The position numbers and the translations under genes are program-made. Positions 57,601 to 64,000 of a stretch of DNA of 64,000 bases are shown here, in pieces (within the stretch, counting starts at the first letter, position 1; each line of letters opens with the position of its first letter). Under the pieces are notes generated by a model. The model worked only from the letters and a program-made list of their open reading frames with translations, had not been told where the DNA came from and did not search any database. Source of the DNA: Xestospongia bergquistia (Eukaryota; Porifera; Demospongiae; Haplosclerida; Petrosiidae); NCBI GenBank assembly GCA_963965975.1, contig OZ014421.1, positions 315,001 to 379,000 on the forward strand. The letters are read 5' to 3'.

Positions 57601-59650
57601 CACCCATTCCACTCACTATCATCACATGTAGGTCACTGATAATGGTGGTAGCATGACCATATCTACTCTGAGGCCAATTCACCGATTTGTGAAGTGGTTC
57701 ACTTATCTTCTCCCAGTGCTGGATAGATAATACTCAAATTAACATATTATACAATTGACATAGCAGTAATTAATACTGTATACTGTATACTGGGAAATGT
57801 TTAAGGAAATTGTTCTTTTTATAGTAATTTAGGTATTATTTTTCATTCAATAAAACCTGGGAATCTATTTCAATATTGAACAACAACAGGGAAATTTACT
57901 ATTTGAGGACATTACCTAATCAAGGACAGTATTTAAAATATAATTGTGAATCATTAAAGTTTCTAGAGTTAAAAGTGATTCTGAACATTCCTGATAAACA
58001 ATAGCTTTAAACTTTGTATATCAGTTAGTAAATGATAGATCAACCATTGACAGAACTTTTAAACAAATATTACCTCTTAATTGTTTAAGGACTTTATCAA
58101 AATACAGTTATTTCATGACTGAATAAACATTTTTTAAAAATAAAAATTATCTTTTTTTTGCATTTTCCACTTAGACAAAACAACTTAATATTAATTAATA
58201 TAATATTATATATGTTATTATTATATATATATAATATTAATATTAATAATCAATTATGATGTAATTGACAGAGTTTTAAGTAAATGTCATTTCTTGTGAA
58301 CTTAATTGTTTAAGTAATCTTGCAAACTGTAGCTATTTTCTGACTGATAAAATTTTTTTGTAATGAAACTTTTTTTGTGTTGTTTGCTATTAGACTGGAC
58401 AACTTTGTAATAGACAATTTTGCCAAGAAGCATTACAGAATTTATTCAAGGTAGCACCAATTTAGCTGACATATAGAAAAAAGGAGGCTTCTATTGGCTA
58501 CTCCGCAAGAGTGGCATTTAATCAAGGAAATATGATATCACTTTAATTGACTAAAGGAATGTTTCAGTTATCAAATTCTTTAATCAACTTAGAGGCTATA
58601 TTGACAATATAACCTCTAAGTTGATTAAAGAAATATTAACAAACAATGAATCACTTCTTTATTAATAAAACAGTTCCTAATAATAATATATAAAGACATT
58701 ATTTACTATAAATTTAGTTCATTTAATAATATCAAACTTTAAACTTGATTACTCCACAATATTATGCATTAATTAAATACTTTAACTTAATACATATTGT
58801 ACTCACCACTGCAGTCTTTGTACACTGAGCAATATACACAGTGTTAATAGGACCATTAGGAGTATAGCCACCAAACAGCAGAGCTCTGTTATTTGGTAGT
58901 GATGTAAGAGTGAAGGAATAACAAGGAGGTGGACATTCTCCACTAATTTCTGGTAGTATCCATTGACCTGAAATTCAAACAGTTATAAAATTGTACTTGA
59001 TGTATAATGTATTAATAACATGATATATTGATCTTCTTACCACTGGATAACTGATAATAGTGGTGCTCATTAGTACGAACATCACCACCCATTATTCCCT
59101 TATCACTATACTGAGCACCAGGTTGTGGAGAGATAGGATGTGGACCAATACCACCAACTACCAGTAAATAGTCTGCTTTCTTGAATGTAAGAGATATCAT
59201 CCCACAACTTGACTTCATCATTGGACCCATACTTTGATTAGTTGGGAACAGTTCATTCCATGTAAGTGAATCTGTTATTAATGAGTTCAGACTATTGTGA
59301 CGACACTTGTCATGATTACAACGTCCCCCAAAATAGTAGATCCTGTTACTAATAACAGTAGAAGCATAGCTATTGACACCCAGTGGAGGTTTCCCATTGG
59401 TAGGTCGCTGTTCCCATTTACCAGTTGGTAAGTGAAATATGTCAATAACAGAGGTCATCCTCCATTTGACTTCATTATCATGTACCTTAGGGAGACCATC
59501 TATATTACCACCCCACATGTAGAGGTAGTCACCCACTATATGTGTGCAGTGACGGTTCCTCTTTGTAGGTATATAATAATCTATGGAACATTACACACAT
59601 TCATAACAATACATAGCTACTATTATCATACCTGATAAAGGTGTAGTCAT
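54615..59650 (-). CDS. Kelch, long coiled-coil, TKL-like protein kinase (K4)
   Basis: Six exons: 59632-59650 (MTTPLS), 59041-59580, 58807-58967, 57542-57718, 57054-57195 and 54615-56917, about 1113 aa. Kelch and kinase parts as in K1-K3. The coiled coil is over 300 residues longer: it contains three nearly identical 53-residue units (LQDNQERERVLRE..LQTKE, QLHQLGIELQEKKQTQATLQ, HEHENRERLLQRQ) and older, more diverged ones, all within the last exon (repeat array about 55560-56040). A longer rod would set propeller and kinase further apart or change oligomer state. Kinase motifs are complete (GKGGWGEV, VAAKCLH, HRDVSTANVLL, SDYGSANL). Head to head with the intact caspase at 60455. Confidence 0.85.
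55560..56040 (-). repeat. In-frame tandem repeat, 159-bp unit, three near-identical copies
   Basis: Encodes the 53-residue coiled-coil unit of K4. Units start at about 55580, 55740 and 55900. Absent from K1-K3. Confidence 0.85.
58576..58632. repeat. Inverted repeat in K4 intron
   Basis: TTCTTTAATCAACTTAGAGG pairs with CCTCTAAGTTGATTAAAGAA around a 17-nt centre. K1-K3 have only the right arm at this place, so the left arm is a local inverted copy made in K4. AT-rich palindromic runs also lie at 58190-58255. Confidence 0.8.
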
Positions 59651-60454
59651 TTCTGAACGTAGTGGAGGTTACATATAATCTTTGATGTTGTTTCTTGTTA
59701 CAGCAAACTATGCAAGAAATGTTAAAAATGGACACGCCCTAACATAATAATCCAAGATTAGGAACATTGCCAAAGAATAGAAAAATTTTTATTCAAGTGA
59801 TCTAATAGACTATTAGGTAGCCATTATTATACATCATTATGATACCATTATTGTCAAGTTAGCACAAGTGATGTACAATGCTGTCCTGGTCCATAATAGT
59901 TATATGATGTCTGTTATAAAGACACTGCACAGCACTTATGTACTGATCTTTATCTCTTCACTTAAGCAGTTTGTCACTTATAGATGATCAATCTTTTGTT
60001 GATTCCAGTACATTGTTGAACATTACCAGTACAACTATAAGACAATACAGTCTGGATGCACAAGGCAACATGGCCTGCTCCTTCACATATGTAGAGAGAG
60101 TTCCTCCCTATGTGAAAGAGCTAGACATATATCCCTATATGCCTAATGATTGAAAACAGATGAAGAAGGATCCAAGAAACTAATAGAGTAGTCTGAGTTA
60201 CTGCTTAAGACTATGAAAACATAGAATATCTATTGTGAACATACATCATATACAATCATCAGGTAGGGAGGAAACTCAAGAAGAGGAAGTATATATAGTT
60301 ACATATATGAAGAGTGGACACTAGTTATCTTATCACTACTAATGTAATATAATACTCTACTATCTATGTAGGAGTGTACACCTGTCATAATTGTGTTAGA
60401 GTGGGTTGGTTTATCCATGTACTACGTATCAAGACCAGTTTACTAGGGTGAAAA
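59651..60454. promoter_or_regulatory. Divergent promoter of K4 and caspase C3
   Basis: An 800-bp shared upstream region. It holds a weak copy of the kinase-side block (59815-59880), the TGGCCTGCTCCTTCA block (about 60070), and the caspase core box AGAAGAGGAAGTATATATAG at 60279-60298 with TTACATATATGA to 60310. A 60-codon open frame at 59971-60153 is not kept in the other copies and is not called a gene. Confidence 0.5.
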
Positions 60455-61893
60455 ATGGCTGATAAAAGATTAGGAAGAGATGCTAAGGCAGCTATTCGTG
60501 CTAACATTACTGATCTAGGGAAAGTTATATCTGAAGCACTTGTGACGATAGTAGGTGCATGTGCAGAAAATAATTTAATTCCTACAGCCCTTTCAAACAA
60601 CCTCACTGATACTTTTAGTGGTCAAACCACTGAACAAAGAACTAGAAAACTTATTGACTCTATCCAGTCATCTGTTGAATCTTTTCCAAATAATCTGGAC
60701 ACTTTTCTTTGTATATTGATTGACAGTCAAGACAGTATACTTACTCAAACAGTAGCAGCTAATATTGCTAGAAAATGTAAGTACTTATAGTATTGTAACT
60801 GTCTAATTCATATGCTACTATTATAGATGGTCATGACCTACCTTCTTACAACAGTCTAATAGGTGATCATACTGATATAGGAGAAAGTGTCCCTACTACT
60901 ACCACTGGAGGATCTGGTAAGTCTTCTTCCTGTATCTTACTATTGACATATTGTTTTCCATGTAGATGAAGGTGTTGTTTCTGGCGTAAAAAGAAAAAAA
61001 GAGGAAGAAAAAGATGAAAATGTATGTCATATAATTTTTCTTAATAACATGTATACATTTCATAGACTGAAGCTGATTGTTTGTGGCCATTTAGTAAAAA
61101 ACGTCGTGTTGATGATAATGATCCTTTCTATTACTATCCTATGGAAGCTAAATCAGAACGGGGAATAGCTTTAATCATTAACAATGAATATTGGAATGAT
61201 GATCCTGATGGTAAAAAAACTCGCACTGGATCAAAAGAAGATGCCGAAAAACTCAAAAAAACCTTTGAAGATCTTTGTTATGTTGTTGAAGTCCTTCCTA
61301 ATCTAGAATGTGAGGAGATGAAACAAAAATTATATAAGTTAGCAAAAGGAAGGATTTCTAAAGATCATGACAGCTTTATATGTTGTATACTATCTCATGG
61401 AGATACATCAGGTGTGGAAGGTGTTGATGGGGAACATATTCCAGTGGGTGACTTAGCCTCTTTAGTAAATGGCAACAATTGCTCCAAACTCCTTGGAAAA
61501 CCTAAAATTTTCTTTATCCAAGCTTGTCGTGGTGAAAATATACCTGAACCACTTGAACTAGATAATACTAAAGATGAGGACATTGCTACAGTGGATGGAG
61601 GAAAATACAAGTCATTGCCACCAGAGGCAGATTTCTTTTTCAGCTTTAGTACTTGTCAAGATAATGTTGCTTCACGCTCAAAGGAAAAAGGCTCTGCTTA
61701 TATTCAAGAGCTCTCTGCTGTCCTTAACAAGTATGCTTCAACTCTTAGCCTTGATGAGATGGCAATGCTGGTACATGACAGAGTGTCCAAAGAGAAGCGT
61801 ACAGTTCGTCATGGTGGGAAGGATTACCCATTTCAACAAATACCTGAGATTATCAGTCGACTACGAGGCAAAGTATACTTCAAGAAAAACTGA
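60455..61893 (+). CDS. Caspase with death-fold (CARD-like) prodomain (C3)
   Basis: Four exons: 60455-60776, 60827-60916, 60966-61021 and 61066-61893, about 431 aa. Prodomain residues 1-108 (DKRLGRDAKAAIRANI, NNLTDTFSGQTTEQRTRKLI, ESFPNNLDTFLCILID) fit a CARD-like helical bundle. A short linker with a basic patch (GVKRKKEEEK, SKKRRVDD) may be a nuclear signal. The peptidase C14A domain is complete: GIALIINNEYW, RTGSKEDAEKLKKTF with the substrate-binding Arg, catalytic His in CCILSHGD, catalytic Cys in FFIQACRGE, an Asp-rich intersubunit linker (LELDNTKDEDIATVD, a likely self-cleavage site), then SFSTCQDNVASRSKEKGSAY with the second Arg. An active initiator-type caspase is expected. Pairs head to head with kinase K4. 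Confidence 0.9.
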
Positions 61894-61995
61894 AAATTTT
61901 GTATACATTACATATTTTTGAACAGTAAGAGTTGTTAGCAAAATTTGTTTAATTATTAAATATTTTATGCACACATTTATAATATTGAGGTTTTG

Positions 61996-62424
61996 CTATT
62001 TACTATAAAAAGGTCGTGATTGTATGTAATTGTCCAATTCTTTGGTGAATAGTTCCGATTCAATCCATTCTCCTGGTTTGTATAATGGATTCTTAATCAC
62101 CAAATCAACATAAAACTTTGCATAAATATGTTGTAATATATCACGGCAATCACCAACTTTATTGCCAGTATTTAAAATAAATTTAACTCCAGTAGGTGTC
62201 TCAAAGAAATGGAGTTTATATTTATCAGTAGAATAAGAGAGAAAGCCATCTTTAGTACTGGTCGGGGAGAGACGTGATATGAGTGACTTGAGGGAATAGA
62301 CCATGCCATACATAAGTTTGCGTTCTTCTTCTTGAGATATACCTGTGTTCTTACATTTTGACCATTGTCTGTAGTAAAGACACGTACAGTTTCTATCAAA
62401 AATGTACAAATTGAAGACAGTCAT
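61996..62424 (-). CDS. TRAPPC1: Trafficking protein particle complex subunit 1 (Bet5)
   Basis: A single exon of 142 aa. Starts MTVFNLYIFDRNCTCLYYRQW and carries EEERKLMYGMVYSLKSLISR, KDGFLSYSTDKYKLHFFETP, TGVKFILNT, ILQHIYAKFYVDLVIKNPLY and ends LDNYIQSRPFYSK; length and longin-like fold fit TRAPPC1 (145 aa in man). It is a core subunit of the TRAPP complex, the exchange factor for Rab1/Ypt1 in ER-Golgi transport. It ends about 100 bp from the convergent caspase C3 gene and shares a 160-bp promoter with RPL5. Confidence 0.96.
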   Translation of the reverse strand: MTVFNLYIFDRNCTCLYYRQWSKCKNTGISQEEERKLMYGMVYSLKSLISRLSPTSTKDGFLSYSTDKYKLHFFETPTGVKFILNTGNKVGDCRDILQHIYAKFYVDLVIKNPLYKPGEWIESELFTKELDNYIQSRPFYSK

Positions 62425-62586
62425 TTTGTAAAGAAGGGCACGCCCACCTTATAAAGTTTCATTCCCGGTCCTCGTTTGGGGGTGAGACTGGCTCCAACGC
62501 ATGTGCACTCTTATATGAAGACCACATGGTCTTAGTGAAGGCTAGTGAAGATCTGAAGTTTTGTATTTAATCCAAGCATTTGCAAG
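62425..62586. promoter_or_regulatory. Bidirectional promoter of TRAPPC1 and RPL5
   Basis: 162 bp between the two start codons and more GC-rich than its surroundings (GGTCCTCGTTTGGGGGTGAG, CCAACGCATGTGCAC). It holds both 5' UTRs. No TATA box clearly placed. Confidence 0.55.
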
Positions 62587-63917
<1,331 letters not shown>

Positions 63918-64000
63918 GTAAGTGTGACATTGTATGTAGCCCCCTTTTTAATCTGCTACTCCCACAATTCGTAGTAAGATAATTGAACGAATAATGGTAG

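Noticed and set aside
59971-60153. 60-codon open frame upstream of caspase C3 (MSLIDDQSFVDSS ...)
   Set aside because: The matching DNA in the other two units has length changes not divisible by three, so the frame is not kept; treated as conserved promoter sequence.
61574-61921. 115-codon plus-strand open frame overlapping caspase C3
   Set aside because: Another frame of the catalytic exon, with no family match of its own.

Overview
The window is AT-rich, intron-bearing animal DNA with very small introns (mostly 50-75 nt) and tightly packed genes. Gene content and protein style fit a demosponge; Amphimedon queenslandica or a close relative is my best guess, made from memory of such genes and not from a search. 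The families seen are TRIM-NHL proteins, parallel beta-helix membrane proteins, Kelch-coiled-coil-kinase fusions, CARD-type caspases, and the housekeeping genes METAP1, RPL34, RPL5 and TRAPPC1.

Layout. (1) 1-17 kb, minus strand: five tandem RING/B-box/filamin/NHL genes (four intact, one broken), lying in duplicated blocks; positions 1-5950 are repeated at about 9815-16450. A 45-nt first exon carries the real ATG of each gene. (2) 17-26 kb, minus strand: two large secreted or membrane proteins with a beta-helix ectodomain and 8-9 membrane segments, plus 5' and 3' fragments of further copies. (3) 26.6-33.8 kb, plus strand: a compact housekeeping stretch with a SKP1-like gene, RPL34, an unrecognised CARD-containing protein and METAP1 (12 exons). 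(4) 33.9-61.9 kb: a repeated pair in which a minus-strand Kelch/coiled-coil/TKL-like kinase gene sits head to head with a plus-strand caspase that has a death-fold (CARD-like) prodomain. There are four kinase genes, two intact caspases, one broken caspase and two small caspase relics. Copies of the last METAP1 exon at 42.9 and 53.9 kb mark the duplication joints. (5) 62-64 kb: TRAPPC1 (minus) and RPL5 (plus, running off the window) share a 160-bp promoter. Intron 3 of RPL5 holds a box C/D snoRNA that looks like SNORD24 (U24).

How the genes may work together (inference). The window joins candidate sensing and signalling families: E3-ligase-like TRIM-NHL proteins, variable beta-helix receptors, Kelch kinases and CARD caspases. 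All are expanded by recent local duplication, the usual pattern of innate-immune or cell-death loci. The head-to-head kinase/caspase pair is the most promising undescribed unit. TRIM-NHL and beta-helix genes also share an upstream CATGTG-ATAGTTAT-type element, which suggests common regulation.

Exon limits were placed by hand from GT/AG sites, frame continuity and comparison among paralogs. Family names rest on recognised motifs, and no database search was run.
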